A stretch of DNA of 64,000 nucleotides from Thalassotalea_E sp964620605 (GTDB taxonomy: Bacteria > Pseudomonadota > Gammaproteobacteria > Enterobacterales > Alteromonadaceae), in NCBI GenBank assembly GCA_964620605.1, contig CAZUHQ010000002.1, positions 47,161-111,160 on the forward strand, read 5' to 3'. The position numbers and the translations under genes are program-made. The notes below the pieces were generated by a model that was not told the DNA's origin, did no database searches, and was given only the letters and a program-made list of their open reading frames with translations. Positions within the stretch are counted from its first letter, which is position 1. Each line of letters opens with the position of its first letter. Positions 18,701 through 28,000 of the stretch are shown piece after piece.

Positions 18701-19709
18701 TGAGCCTGCAAAAGAAATAACTATCGATAATGCCTTTAATCGGAAGTTGTTTAGCCAGATACCACCAATGCGGGTGCGTTGCCAAGATTGTCGTTATGGG
18801 AATTTAGATTTAGGTGAAGTGTCATTTAGTCTGGAACGCAGTGAGCCTGATCTATTGCGCCTTTATAATTTCGTCGCCAAGCGCAAAGACAACAAGCTGA
18901 GTTTTGATCTTAACTGGCAGCAAAACGAACAGCAGTCACTCACTAATCTTATCGGTGAGTTTTCTTCCAAAGATATTGAACGTGAACTGGAGCGTATTGG
19001 CGTACCATCAACGGTTAAAGATAGTGGTTTGAAGTCTCGCTTTGACCTTAACTGGCTCGGCGGGCCACATGATTTTGCCTTTGCACATTTAAATGGCGAT
19101 CTGAGCGGCTCACTGGATGAAGGTTATCTCGCCGAAGTGCCGGATCAGGCGCGGGCGTTTTCGATTTTAAGTTTGCAATCATTAGTGCGGAAACTAAAGT
19201 TTGATTTTCGCGATATCTTTAGTGATGGCATGTTCTACAGCAAAGTCAAAGGGGATTTTCACCTTAAAGATGGTGTGCTCTATACTAAAAATACTTTCTT
19301 AAAAGGCAATGCTGGTGACTTATCGGTCAAAGGCAATACTGACTTAAACAGCAATACTTTGGACTATAGAATGTCCTATAAGCCGAATGTCACTTCCAGT
19401 TTGCCGGCCATCGCCTGGATTGCGACACTAAACCCGGTGACTTTTTTAGCCGGTATTGCGATTGATGAGGTGATCACTTCGAAAGTAGTTTCTGAATATA
19501 AATTTGAAGTGACCGGCAGTATCAGTGAGCCGAATTTTAGGGAAGTGGATCGAAAAACTCAAAATATCAGTGTCGGTAGGGACTCTCCACCACAGATTGT
19601 TGAAAACCTTCCACAAGAACAGCAGCCTGAGGTTCAGGAAGTCGTCGATCCAGAAACCGGTCTGCTTAAACCGGCACCGCAACTGCCTATGGATAATAAT
19701 GATGGTTAA
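15717..19709 (+). CDS. yhdP: YhdP family AsmA-like lipid-transport protein
   Basis: A giant inner-membrane-anchored periplasmic protein of 1330 residues. The YhdP/TamB/YdbH group is implicated in carrying phospholipids between inner and outer membranes as long beta grooves. There is a single N-terminal membrane span (IFLVSFAVLISMLRLLLPYA, about 22-41) followed by the family's QDYINQTYDSDIIIGALDMGW. The rest is beta-rich with DUF3971 and AsmA-like C-terminal regions (about 1130-1290, e.g. GDLSVKGNTDLNSNTLDY). The tail after about 1290 is rich in Pro and Gln. The nitrilase gene begins inside its last codons. Confidence 0.93.
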   Translation: MGIGISKASNRWLNRAYKCIAIFLVSFAVLISMLRLLLPYAHNYRIDLQDYINQTYDSDIIIGALDMGWQSSGPTLVASNVSLLQTDEAEVYVQAFDLNIDFWQSLQHRRLITKDFSLNGVKVLLDNTMMSESSVSSDDSSLLANLMEMFFSQIGRFSVNDSQLIYQTKQGKRTLLIDSLHWYNQGDNHRARGNVIVDGITSNNLQINLDVKGEHIENMQGTLYLEANQLNITPWLGKVLAISNENTHSSINFNAWLAINNGELDKLLVDLGHNQIAWQHQQQINTLDITQGRLVIDNLNKPEQIQLYSSEIEVISNKQAWQPLVVEIKRNQQKVNAFISAIDISGMAGILPLLVKDDSTRELIAQLAPHGQLSNVYLQQNDQQFSAVANINDVTANYSQGIPGVAGLNGQLVYQPGKFHININGQDGALDFAQHFNAPIGYQDFAAAVDLLYSDNSWYLTAKDVNFASEQLKLKAELAVIAEPDQELELSLLATATDANVIYAPSFYPNELMGQDLVNYLNRSLEKGRLAQAVVMVNGPISDFPFKQGNGSFIVDAELTNSTFKFDPNWPAVEHFSANLNFTDNSMLITGRDGTLAGIDVKGVQAAIEDLSDQQMLTIDAKFNNTAPGLIANLMMSSPLSDSVGAVLEQVVVSQPLSGDFKLNLPLDNVDNALAQGNIFFNDNQIALRSPEMNFAKVNGQLAFSNSDIHTQELNLLWRDLPLNVEVNAAQQESSYQTNIRLSASWPEKLWQQQLPEQLLAYGKGQLDWQAKLVLDNSADGQFSYQLALDSELEKLQLDLPEPYHKLAGETLTADIKVSGDNDQSTIDAKVGSQLNFYGNLNHQQVAFSQAHLVLGDEAMYLPMSGFHITTNLARADFRQWQPLITDIIDSVSEHTGSEDSVALLEQPQRVRGNIAQLDFWQESLHGVSFTLEDQISWWQLALTSKEARAQVKFYPNWYQQGLELNADFIRLSPDKALFNSEAKAAQQTDDVAAVEPAKEITIDNAFNRKLFSQIPPMRVRCQDCRYGNLDLGEVSFSLERSEPDLLRLYNFVAKRKDNKLSFDLNWQQNEQQSLTNLIGEFSSKDIERELERIGVPSTVKDSGLKSRFDLNWLGGPHDFAFAHLNGDLSGSLDEGYLAEVPDQARAFSILSLQSLVRKLKFDFRDIFSDGMFYSKVKGDFHLKDGVLYTKNTFLKGNAGDLSVKGNTDLNSNTLDYRMSYKPNVTSSLPAIAWIATLNPVTFLAGIAIDEVITSKVVSEYKFEVTGSISEPNFREVDRKTQNISVGRDSPPQIVENLPQEQQPEVQEVVDPETGLLKPAPQLPMDNNDG

Positions 19710-20538
19710 ACTCACAGCTGTTCAGTTAACTTCAATGCCTGATGTTAACGAGAATCTGAACGCTATCCGCCAGCAACTGGATAGCCTAGATAGTGCACCT
19801 CAGCATATCGTGGTATTACCTGAGTGCTGCCTGTTTTTTGGCGGCCGCGATCAACAGCAGTTAGCGCTGGCAAAAACCACTTATGCCGAGCAATCATTAA
19901 CACAACAACTGGCGAGTCTGGCAAAGCACTATCAGATCACTTTGGTGGCGGGTAGCGTGCCGCTTTATCAGCCTGATAGCGATAAATTTACCAATACCTG
20001 CATGGTATTTGCGCCAAATGGTGAATTGTTAGCTCAGTACAGCAAAATTCATTTATTCGATGTTGAAGTGCAGGATAACGAAAAAACTTACCTTGAGTCG
20101 CGCTATACCCAGGCGGGTAATAAAGTTCGGGCTCTTGATGCGGCTGGCGTTACTTTAGGCCTGTCTATCTGTTATGATTTGCGCTTTCCTGAATTGTATC
20201 GCGCGCTAACTCAGGCAGGGGCGCAAGTGATCACTGTCCCGAGTGCCTTTACTAAAGTAACCGGACAAGCACACTGGCAAAGCCTGTTGCAGGCGAGGGC
20301 GATAGAAAATCAAGTGTATATTGTGGCTGCCGGTCAGTCTGGTGTTCATCAAAATGGCCGTGAAACCTGGGGTCATAGCATGATCATCGATCCCTGGGGA
20401 GAAATATTAACCTGTTTGGATACTGGTGTCGGGACGATTAGCGCTGAGCTTGATTTTACCAAATTAGCAAACGTTCGTCAGGCTATTCCGGTGGCTGAGC
20501 ATAACCAATTTATTAGCAAGTTGAAAACCTATGAATAA
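19702..20538 (+). CDS. Carbon-nitrogen hydrolase (nitrilase superfamily, Nit1/YafV-like)
   Basis: A cytoplasmic amidase-type hydrolase of 278 residues, probably acting on a deaminated glutathione-like amide; the exact substrate is not shown. The catalytic triad is visible: Glu41 (VLPECCLFF), Lys115 (YSKIHLFDVE) and Cys157 (LSICYDLRFPELYR). The start is ATG 19702 (an ATG at 19699 is directly before it), overlapping the yhdP stop; longer in-frame readings merely run inside yhdP. It sits in the conserved order yhdP-nitrilase-tldD and overlaps tldD by 8 bases. Confidence 0.93.
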   Translation: MVKLTAVQLTSMPDVNENLNAIRQQLDSLDSAPQHIVVLPECCLFFGGRDQQQLALAKTTYAEQSLTQQLASLAKHYQITLVAGSVPLYQPDSDKFTNTCMVFAPNGELLAQYSKIHLFDVEVQDNEKTYLESRYTQAGNKVRALDAAGVTLGLSICYDLRFPELYRALTQAGAQVITVPSAFTKVTGQAHWQSLLQARAIENQVYIVAAGQSGVHQNGRETWGHSMIIDPWGEILTCLDTGVGTISAELDFTKLANVRQAIPVAEHNQFISKLKTYE

Positions 20539-21970
20539 TGTTGAGCGAGAGCTCCTGGCAGATAGCCAATTAGATAAAAGTTTCTTAAATGAAACCTTAA
20601 AAGGAATTTACCAGCGCAATATTGATTTGGCTGATCTGTATTTTCAGGCAAGCTCACATGAGTCCTGGTTGCTGGAAGACGGTGTTGTTAAAGAAGGCTC
20701 TTATAACATAGAACGCGGCGTTGGCGTGCGAGCGATTTCCGGTGAGAAAACCGGTTTTGCCTATTCCGATGATATTAGCCCGCAGGCGTTAACTAAAGCG
20801 GCAGATGCCGCCAAAGGCATAGCGATTTCAGGCAATAATGGCAGTGTTCAGGCATTTAAGGCACAAAACCAGCCGCTGATATATCAAGGCATTAATCCGA
20901 TTGACAGTTTGAGTCAGGAGCAAAAAATTACCATGCTCCACGAAATGGAAGCTCATGCCAGGGCGCAGGACAGTCGAGTTAAACAAGTGATTGCCAGTTT
21001 ATCAGGTGTCTTTGAAAAAGTGCTAGTGGCGGCCAGTGATGGCACTTATGCTACTGATATTCGCCCGTTAGTGCGCCTGAACTGCTCGGTGTTAGTGGAA
21101 GATAATGGCAAGCGCGAGCGCGGCAGTGCCGGTGGTGGTGCCCGTACTGATTACAGTTATTTTTTCGAAATAGAAAATAACAAAGCGCGTTACTTAGCCT
21201 ATGCCGAGGAAGCGGTGCGTCAGGCGTTAGTGAATTTAGTGGCAATTGAATCGCCAGCTGGCACTATGCCGGTGGTGTTAGGCTGTGGCTGGCCTGGGGT
21301 ATTGTTGCATGAAGCAGTCGGTCATGGTTTGGAAGGCGATTTTAACCGCAAAGGTTCGTCGGCATTTTCCGGTAAAGTCGGGCAGCAGGTCACTTCAGAG
21401 CACTGTACTATTGTTGATGACGGCACTATCGCCAATCGTCGTGGTTCACTGACCATAGATGATGAAGGCACACCGGGACAATATAATATCTTGATTGAGA
21501 AGGGTATTTTAAAAGGCTATATGCAGGATAAGCATAATGCTGCATTAATGGGGGCGAAACCGACCGGTAACGGCCGCCGTGAATCTTATGCCCATCTGCC
21601 GATGCCACGAATGACTAATACCTATATGCTGGCCGGTGAGCACGATCCGAAAGATATTATTAAGTCAGTGAAAAAAGGCATTTATGCGCCGCATTTTGCC
21701 GGTGGTCAGGTTGATATCACTTCCGGTAAGTTCGTGTTTACCAGCGCTGAAGCCTATTTGATTGAAAATGGTGAAATTACCTCACCGGTTAAAGGTGCAA
21801 CCTTAATCGGCAGTGGTCCGGAGGCGATGAAAAAAGTCAGCATGGTCGGTAACGATCTGGAGTTGGATGCCGGGGTTGGTGTTTGTGGTAAAGACGGTCA
21901 AAGCGTGCCGGTCGGTGTCGGTCAACCGACGTTAAAAATCGATGAAATGACAGTCGGTGGTACCCAGTAA
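20531..21970 (+). CDS. tldD: Metalloprotease TldD
   Basis: The TldD half of the TldD/TldE (PmbA) metalloprotease, which trims unfolded peptides and is needed for microcin B17 maturation and CcdA turnover in E. coli. It has 479 residues. The zinc motif HEAVGHGLEGDF is at His260/His264 and the third ligand Cys452 is in GVGVCGKDGQ. The region LGCGWPGVLLHEA preceding it is typical. The partner tldE/pmbA is not in the window, which is normal because the pair is often unlinked. It is the last gene of the yhdP unit and is followed by a terminator. Confidence 0.97.
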   Translation: MNNVERELLADSQLDKSFLNETLKGIYQRNIDLADLYFQASSHESWLLEDGVVKEGSYNIERGVGVRAISGEKTGFAYSDDISPQALTKAADAAKGIAISGNNGSVQAFKAQNQPLIYQGINPIDSLSQEQKITMLHEMEAHARAQDSRVKQVIASLSGVFEKVLVAASDGTYATDIRPLVRLNCSVLVEDNGKRERGSAGGGARTDYSYFFEIENNKARYLAYAEEAVRQALVNLVAIESPAGTMPVVLGCGWPGVLLHEAVGHGLEGDFNRKGSSAFSGKVGQQVTSEHCTIVDDGTIANRRGSLTIDDEGTPGQYNILIEKGILKGYMQDKHNAALMGAKPTGNGRRESYAHLPMPRMTNTYMLAGEHDPKDIIKSVKKGIYAPHFAGGQVDITSGKFVFTSAEAYLIENGEITSPVKGATLIGSGPEAMKKVSMVGNDLELDAGVGVCGKDGQSVPVGVGQPTLKIDEMTVGGTQ

Positions 21971-21992
21971 TCATTGGATAAATCCAGAGTTA

Positions 21993-22016
21993 AAAGGCGC
22001 AGTGAGCGCCTTTTTT
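21993..22016 (+). terminator. Rho-independent terminator after tldD
   Basis: The stem AAAGGCGC/GCGCCTTT with an AGTGA loop and a run of T. It can also serve the convergent cvfB-like gene on the other strand. Confidence 0.85.
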
Positions 22017-22047
22017 GCTTTCTATATCAGAATGATTATTGGTTATG

Positions 22048-22061
22048 TATCGGGAACATAG
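22048..22061 (+). repeat. Fragment E: 14-base tail of the dispersed repeat
   Basis: TATCGGGAACATAG is identical to the extended right end of copies A and D. Nothing else of the element is recognisable nearby, so this is either a remnant end or a chance-conserved motif. Confidence 0.4.
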
Positions 22062-22079
22062 TCATTACAAAACCAGAGG

Positions 22080-22910
22080 TTAAGCTAATCGAATGCCGTT
22101 ATCTTCAATGGTTAATTTCCCTTTTTTCATTAAATTACCGACCGTTGCCTTAAAGGTTTTTTTACTGACACCGAGTGCACGTTTAATTTCCTCAGGCGAG
22201 CTTTTATCATGTAGAGGGCTAAAGCCATTATGCTGCTCTAGGTAAGTAAGTAGTCGCTCGCTAAAATCAATCACTTTACCTTTACCGGCTCTGCTTAGTG
22301 AGAGGTTGATCTTGCCATCGTCACGGATTTGCTTGATATAACCGGTAACTTTTTTACCAACCCGCAATGGTTGAAATACCTCACTAGTGAAAAGCAATCC
22401 CCAATGTTGATTGTTAACGATGGCCTTAAAGCCTAAATCGGTTTTGGCAGCTATGGTTAGTTGTACTTCCTGCCCGGTTTGATAATTCGCGGGCCAGATA
22501 TCGATAAACTTATCGAGTTTACTCGAAGCCACTAAACGCTCTGTTCTCTGATCGACAAAGACATACACCAGGTAATGTTTGCCAACTTCCATTTTTTTAT
22601 GCTGCTGATTAAATGGCACTAATAGATCTTTTGGTAGACCCCAATCTAAAAAGGCGCCGATTTTATTGACCTGCTTAACTTGTAATGAAGCAAATTCGCC
22701 CACTTGTACTTTGGGCGTTTCCGTAGTCGCAACTAGTCTGTCAGCCGAATCGAGATAAATAAATACGTTGATTTGCTCATCTAGCTGGCAATTTTCTGGT
22801 AAGTAACGTTTAGGTAGTAATATTTCACCCAGTTCTCCGGCATCGAGATACGCACCATTTTCGGTAATGGCAATGACAGAAAGGGTATTGAATTGGCCGA
22901 TATTCGCCAT
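22080..22910 (-). CDS. CvfB-like S1 RNA-binding protein (YitL family)
   Basis: A cytoplasmic RNA-binding protein of 276 residues made of tandem S1-like OB domains and a C-terminal winged helix, as in CvfB of Staphylococcus and related proteins. The first S1-like unit starts at GQFNTLSVIAITENGAYLD, the second at VGEFASLQVKQVNKIGAFLD and a third at GKKVTGYIKQIRDDGKINLS. The winged helix follows at about 235-270 (SSPEEIKRALGVSKKTFKAT). The family is linked to post-transcriptional control of virulence and metabolism; the target here is unknown. The gene converges on tldD. Confidence 0.88.
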   Translation of the reverse strand: MANIGQFNTLSVIAITENGAYLDAGELGEILLPKRYLPENCQLDEQINVFIYLDSADRLVATTETPKVQVGEFASLQVKQVNKIGAFLDWGLPKDLLVPFNQQHKKMEVGKHYLVYVFVDQRTERLVASSKLDKFIDIWPANYQTGQEVQLTIAAKTDLGFKAIVNNQHWGLLFTSEVFQPLRVGKKVTGYIKQIRDDGKINLSLSRAGKGKVIDFSERLLTYLEQHNGFSPLHDKSSPEEIKRALGVSKKTFKATVGNLMKKGKLTIEDNGIRLA

Positions 22911-22979
22911 AAAGCACTCTATTAAGCTAGCAGGAATTGTCGTTATTATATCGTATCTCTTGGCGATTAGTGAATAACA

Positions 22980-23429
22980 TCAGGAATTTGATAACAGGGT
23001 ATTTTTTGCCTGGATATATTCTGCATGGCTTAGGTGCAGTAAGTCGGCAATTTTGCGAATTGTATGTTCTTCAATACTGGCGACTTTACCGTCAGCGAGT
23101 GCCAGTTGCCATAACAGGGTGACCAGTTTGGTTTTTTCTGCCGCACTATAGTGCTGGTTGAGTGTTGAGGTAAATCGATGAAAATCGACAGCATGTTCAC
23201 TGAGCTCTATCGCCTGGGCAATCAGCTGGTTGACTTCTTGAGAGTTTAATGAAAACTGCTCGGCAATTGTTTTACTTAACATTGCCTGTTCATTAGCATC
23301 TAACAGACCGTCGGCGCGCATAACTTCGCACAATAAAACTGTACAGGCCATTTCTATCGTTAATTCGTCGGGTTCAGTTAACGCATCCTGGTGCAGGTCA
23401 TTAAAAAATTTAGCAATTTTATTTAACAT
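22980..23429 (-). CDS. TerB-like domain protein
   Basis: A small soluble helical protein of 149 residues made almost wholly of a TerB-like domain. Features are CTVLLCEVMRADGLLDANEQ (about 30-50), with the acidic metal-binding-type pattern D-G-x-x-x-x-x-E, and a second copy LALADGKVASIEEHTIRKIA (about 108-128). TerB proteins are linked to tellurite resistance and membrane stress, but stand-alone versions such as this are uncharacterised. It is 69 bp upstream of the cvfB-like gene on the same strand, so the two may be cotranscribed. Confidence 0.82.
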   Translation of the reverse strand: MLNKIAKFFNDLHQDALTEPDELTIEMACTVLLCEVMRADGLLDANEQAMLSKTIAEQFSLNSQEVNQLIAQAIELSEHAVDFHRFTSTLNQHYSAAEKTKLVTLLWQLALADGKVASIEEHTIRKIADLLHLSHAEYIQAKNTLLSNS

Positions 23430-23767
23430 AATGAGTGATTCTCGTAGTGAAAATAAAGGTATTGTTGATAGTTAATGATAATAACGCAAGTCTAGTTTAC
23501 ATTGGTCATATTGTTGAAAAAATTTTGAAAAAGTTTAATAGTTGGTGAAATTCACTAAATTGTGATTTTCATTAACCAGTCAAAGCGAAGAGTTTTTTAT
23601 TGTCTTGTTTTATTTTATTGGCTGCTAACCCTTATTATTAAAGAAAACTTGTTTTGCTGTTTTTATTTTTTCCTCTCATTAACAACTCGGCGTGAAATTT
23701 GTAGTAATCGTTTACAACTTTTTTGGCATTGTTTTCGTCTTAGATGGTTACAATTGAAAAAATGCCT
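23430..23767. other. Upstream region of terB and the RND operon
   Basis: AT-rich DNA separating divergent genes. A reading frame at 23562-23804 has a skewed composition (many Cys, Leu, Phe), no ribosome binding site and no known motif, so I do not call it. The space must hold promoters for both directions; I cannot place them with confidence. Confidence 0.3.
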
Positions 23768-23781
23768 TAGGGCGCGCCCTA
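23768..23781. promoter_or_regulatory. 14-bp GC-rich palindrome upstream of the RND efflux operon
   Basis: TAGGGCGCGCCCTA is a perfect palindrome in otherwise AT-rich DNA, 37 bases before the GTG start of the membrane-fusion protein. Its symmetry and position suggest a repressor operator. No regulator gene lies next to it. Confidence 0.45.
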
Positions 23782-23818
23782 GTTTACAATTTAATAAAAT
23801 TTAGCTGAGGAAATAGCG

Positions 23819-25012
23819 GTGACTAGAAAAAAACAGATCATTGTTCCGATCGTGATATTAGTAGCTGGCATTTTGCTTTTTGTGGTCTTTTCAAGCATGA
23901 AAAAACCACCTGAAGAAAAAGCAGAAGTAGATAACACACCCATTGTTTCGGTAGAAGAAGTGACGGTTTCCCCGATGACCCTAAACGTGGCTTCTTATGG
24001 TGTGGTCAAACCAAAATATGAAACTGAAATAGTCGCCCAGGTTAGCGGTCAAATCGTTGAACTCTCTGATACTTTTGTTCGTGGTGGTTTTGTTGCCCAA
24101 GGTCAGCTACTGGCACGTATTGACCCAAGTGATTATGAGGCGGCATTAATCGACGCCCAGGCTAACTTAGCATCGGCACAAGCGTCGTTAGAACAGGAGC
24201 GTGCTCAGGGTAAAGTAGCAGCAAAGGAATGGAAGCGTATTACCGATGCCTCACCAACCGAGCTTAGTTTGCGTAAACCACAATTAGCGCAGGAACTTGC
24301 CCGGGTGAAAGCGGCGCAGGCGGAAGTGCTTAGAGCGCAACGTAATTTAGAGCGTACTGAATTAAAAGCGCCATATGATGCCATGATTGAAGATCGCACT
24401 ATCGGCTTAGGTGCCTTTGTTGGTACTGGCAGCCGGGTTGGTAAGTTACTGGGAACTGCGATTGCTGAAGTGCGCTTGCCAGTAGCGGATAATCAATTGC
24501 AATATTTAGTTGATCAGGGTAAGCAAGCGAAAGTTAATTTAAAAGGGAATTTTGCCGGTCAAGAAACCATTTGGCGGGCAACTATTGCCCGAAGCGAAGG
24601 GGTGATCGATGATAAAAGCCGGATGAGTTATTTAGTGGCTGAAATCAAAGACCCTTACTTATTACAGTCTAAGGCGCAGCAAACGCCGTTAAGATTTGGT
24701 TCATATGTTAATGCAGAAATCCTTGGTATTGAACTGGCACAGGCAACCAAGTTTCCACGTTACTTAGTTAATAATGGCCGGGTTGCGATTCTAGATGATG
24801 ATTCGAAACTCCATTATGTTGAGGTTGATATTGCCCGTCAAGATGGTGGTGATGTCATAGTTTCAGACGGTCTGGCTAATGGTGATCGCTTGATTGTCTC
24901 GGCGCTAGATTACCCGGTGAATGGCATGAAGTTGGCGCTGCCGGGAGATAACAATCTAGATCCCGCTGCTACAGAGCATAGTGAAACTCAACTTGCCAGC
25001 GTGAAGGAATAG
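23819..25012 (+). CDS. RND efflux periplasmic adaptor (membrane-fusion protein)
   Basis: A HlyD/AcrA-type adaptor of 397 residues joining an RND pump to an outer-membrane channel. The N-terminal membrane anchor is at about 8-26 (IIVPIVILVAGILLFVVFS), with no lipobox cysteine. Next come the lipoyl-like half-motif AQVSGQIVELSDTFVRGGFVAQ (about 75-100), a coiled-coil hairpin (about 105-180) and the second half KAPYDAMIEDRTIGLGAFV. The start is GTG 23819, with GAGG eight bases upstream. The next gene begins immediately after the stop codon. No outer-membrane partner is encoded here, so a TolC elsewhere is likely. Confidence 0.92.
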   Translation: MTRKKQIIVPIVILVAGILLFVVFSSMKKPPEEKAEVDNTPIVSVEEVTVSPMTLNVASYGVVKPKYETEIVAQVSGQIVELSDTFVRGGFVAQGQLLARIDPSDYEAALIDAQANLASAQASLEQERAQGKVAAKEWKRITDASPTELSLRKPQLAQELARVKAAQAEVLRAQRNLERTELKAPYDAMIEDRTIGLGAFVGTGSRVGKLLGTAIAEVRLPVADNQLQYLVDQGKQAKVNLKGNFAGQETIWRATIARSEGVIDDKSRMSYLVAEIKDPYLLQSKAQQTPLRFGSYVNAEILGIELAQATKFPRYLVNNGRVAILDDDSKLHYVEVDIARQDGGDVIVSDGLANGDRLIVSALDYPVNGMKLALPGDNNLDPAATEHSETQLASVKE

Positions 25013-28000
25013 ATGATGGATGATACCAATAAAGGTTTAATCGCCTGGTTTGCCCGTAATAGCGTTGCCGCTAATCTGCTGATGATATTTATTTTAGTTG
25101 GTGGTTTTTTAACGGCGCAAACTATTAACAAGCAAATGTTCCCGCAGGTGAAAATCAACTGGATTTCTTATTCTGCGCCTTATCCGGGGGCAGCACCCCA
25201 GGAGGTGGAAGAAGGGATCACGATAAAAATTGAAGAAGCGCTGGAGTCGGTGCAGGGCTTGAAACGGGTCATTACTTATTCAAATCGCGGCTATTCCAAC
25301 GGCTGGTTTGAAGTGGAACTGGATTATGACCCGCAAGTAGTGCTGGAAGAAATCAAATCGGCGATAGATTCTATTCCAAGCTTTCCTGATGGTATGGAAA
25401 GGATCACTGTCGAACGGGAGAAATTTCGTCAGGAAGTAATGTATATCAGCCTTTATGGTGATATGAGCTACAAAGAGTTAAAAGAACTTGGCCGAAAAAT
25501 TCACGATGAAGTGCAGCAGTTGCCATCGATTAATGTCTCAGAATTTTACGGCGGACTGAATTATGAAATTTCAGTGGAAGTCTCGAAAGATAAGTTACGT
25601 GAATATGGCTTAAGTTTTGGCGATGTTGCACAAGCAGTACGTAGTTATTCACGTAATATGTCGGCCGGACAAATTCGCGCCGAAAATGGTTATATTAACT
25701 TAAGGGTAGAAAATCAGGCGTATCGCGGTCATGAATTTGAGCGTATTCCGGTGATCACCTTAGCGGATGGTACTAAAATTTTACTCGGTGAAATCGCCAC
25801 TATTAATGATGGCTTTCAGGAAGGGCTGCAATATTCGAAATTCAATGGTAAAAATTCTACTACCTTATTTATCGGCGCGGCAGATAACCAAAGCATTACC
25901 GATGTCGCTAAGGTAGTGAAAAAATACGTTGAAGATAAGCAAGAAATGTTGCCGCAAGGGGTCAAGTTAGAAACCTGGGTTGATTTAACTTATTACCTTG
26001 AAGGTCGCCTTAACATGATGCTGGATAACATGAAAAGCGGCGCGGTATTAGTATTCTTGATTTTGGCTCTGTTTTTACGTGTTCGTTTAGCATTTTGGGT
26101 AATGATGGGCTTGCCTGTGTGTTTCCTTGGTACCTTGTTAATGATGCCGGCAGAATTCGTTAACGTGACTATCAATATCACCAGTTTATTCGCCTTTATT
26201 TTAGTACTCGGTATCGTGGTAGATGATGCGATAGTGATGGGGGAAAGTGCCCATGATGAAATTGAACAAAACGGTCAAAGCGTAGAAAGTGTTATCCGCG
26301 GCGTTAAGCGGGTCGCGATGCCAGCGACGTTTGGCGTGTTAACTACCATTGCCGCGTTCTTCCCTTTTATCTTAGGTGACGGCCCATCGTCGGCTTTTGG
26401 TAAGTCGATCGGCTTTGTCGTGATTTTCTGCTTATTATTTTCATTAATTGAATCTAAATTGATTTTGCCAGCGCATTTGGCGCATATGAAAAAGAAAGTG
26501 TTTAATCCGAAAAACCCGTTAGACAGAGTTCGTCGCAGTATCGACAATGGCTTAAAAACTTTTGTTAATACTTACTATAAAGGTTGGCTGCAAACCTGTA
26601 TTACCTACAGATACGGGGTGTTGATGTTTTTTATCAGCATCTTGCTGCTTAGCGCCGGTTTATTTAGTGGCGGAATAGTGCGCTTTGTTGGTCAGCCGAA
26701 AATTCCCCATGATTTTCCTCGTATTGCGATTGAAATGAATGTTGATGCGTCTGAAAACGCGACATTAGATACTATGCTGGTAGTGCAAAATATCTTGAAA
26801 GAAGTCGATAATAAGATTGAAGCTGAATACGGTAATAAGATGATTACTGATATGCAGGTTGATCTACGTAGCCGTACCAGCGGTCGCATTATGCTTAAGT
26901 TGGTAGTGCCAGAGGAAAGAGCGATGAACACCTTTGAGCTGGCGGATTTATGGCGTAAAGCGATCCCGACGTTACCGGGCGTGAAATCATTAAGCATAGA
27001 TGACAACTTGTTTGGTGGTGGCCGTGAAGATGGTGATATCGGCTTTAGACTGGAGAGTCAGGACGACGCTCAGCTGTTAGCGGCGGCAAAAGAGTTGAAG
27101 GCAAAACTAAATACTTTAAAAGGGGTTGGCGATGTTAACGATAGCCGTCAAACCAGCACTAAGGAAGTGCAGTTTACTCTAAAACCACTAGCCTATAGTT
27201 TAGGGTTAACACTTTCGGATGTTGCTTCGCAGGTAAGCTATAGCTTCTATGGTTTGGAAGCACAACGTATTTTACGTGACACCGAAGAAGTCAAGGTAAT
27301 GATCCGTTATCCGTTAGCTCAGCGCAGCTCGGTAGGCCATGTTGATGATGTAATGATTCAGGCACCAAACGGTGCAGAATTACCGTTATCAGAATTAGCA
27401 GATATCACTTTGACCGATGGCGTTACCCGTATTCGCCGGGAAAATGGTAATCGCACCATTAATGTTTGGGCGAAAGTTGACCAGGAGCAGGTTGAACCAT
27501 TTGAAATCGCAAAAGATATTCGTGATAACTTTATTCCTCAGCTGTTAAGACAGTATCCACTGGTAAAAAGTGAAGTCTCAGGTCGCATTCAGGAAGAAAT
27601 TGACAGCGCCAATAAGCAGATGCGCGACTTTATTATTTCACTTATGGTGATCTTCTCATTGCTGGCGGTACCGTTAAAATCTTACTCACAGCCGCTGATG
27701 ATCATGACAGTCATTCCTTTTGGTGTTGTTGGTGCGGTGTTTGGTCATATGATTTTAGGCATGGATCTGAATACCTTGTCGGTATTTGGTATCATCGCTG
27801 CTGCCGGTGTGGTAGTTAACGATTCGTTGGTGATGGTGGATTATGTCAATAATGCCCGTAAGCAAGGTATTCCGCTTAATGAAGCTGTGGTGCATTCCGG
27901 CAGTAAACGTTTTCGCGCTATTATGCTAACGTCATTAACTACCTTTATTGGCCTGGTACCGATAGTGTTTTTTGAAACCAGCATGCAGGCGAAAATCGTT

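Noticed and set aside
23562..23804. 80-codon frame upstream of the RND operon
   Set aside because: Skewed composition, no ribosome binding site, and it runs over the operator-like palindrome.
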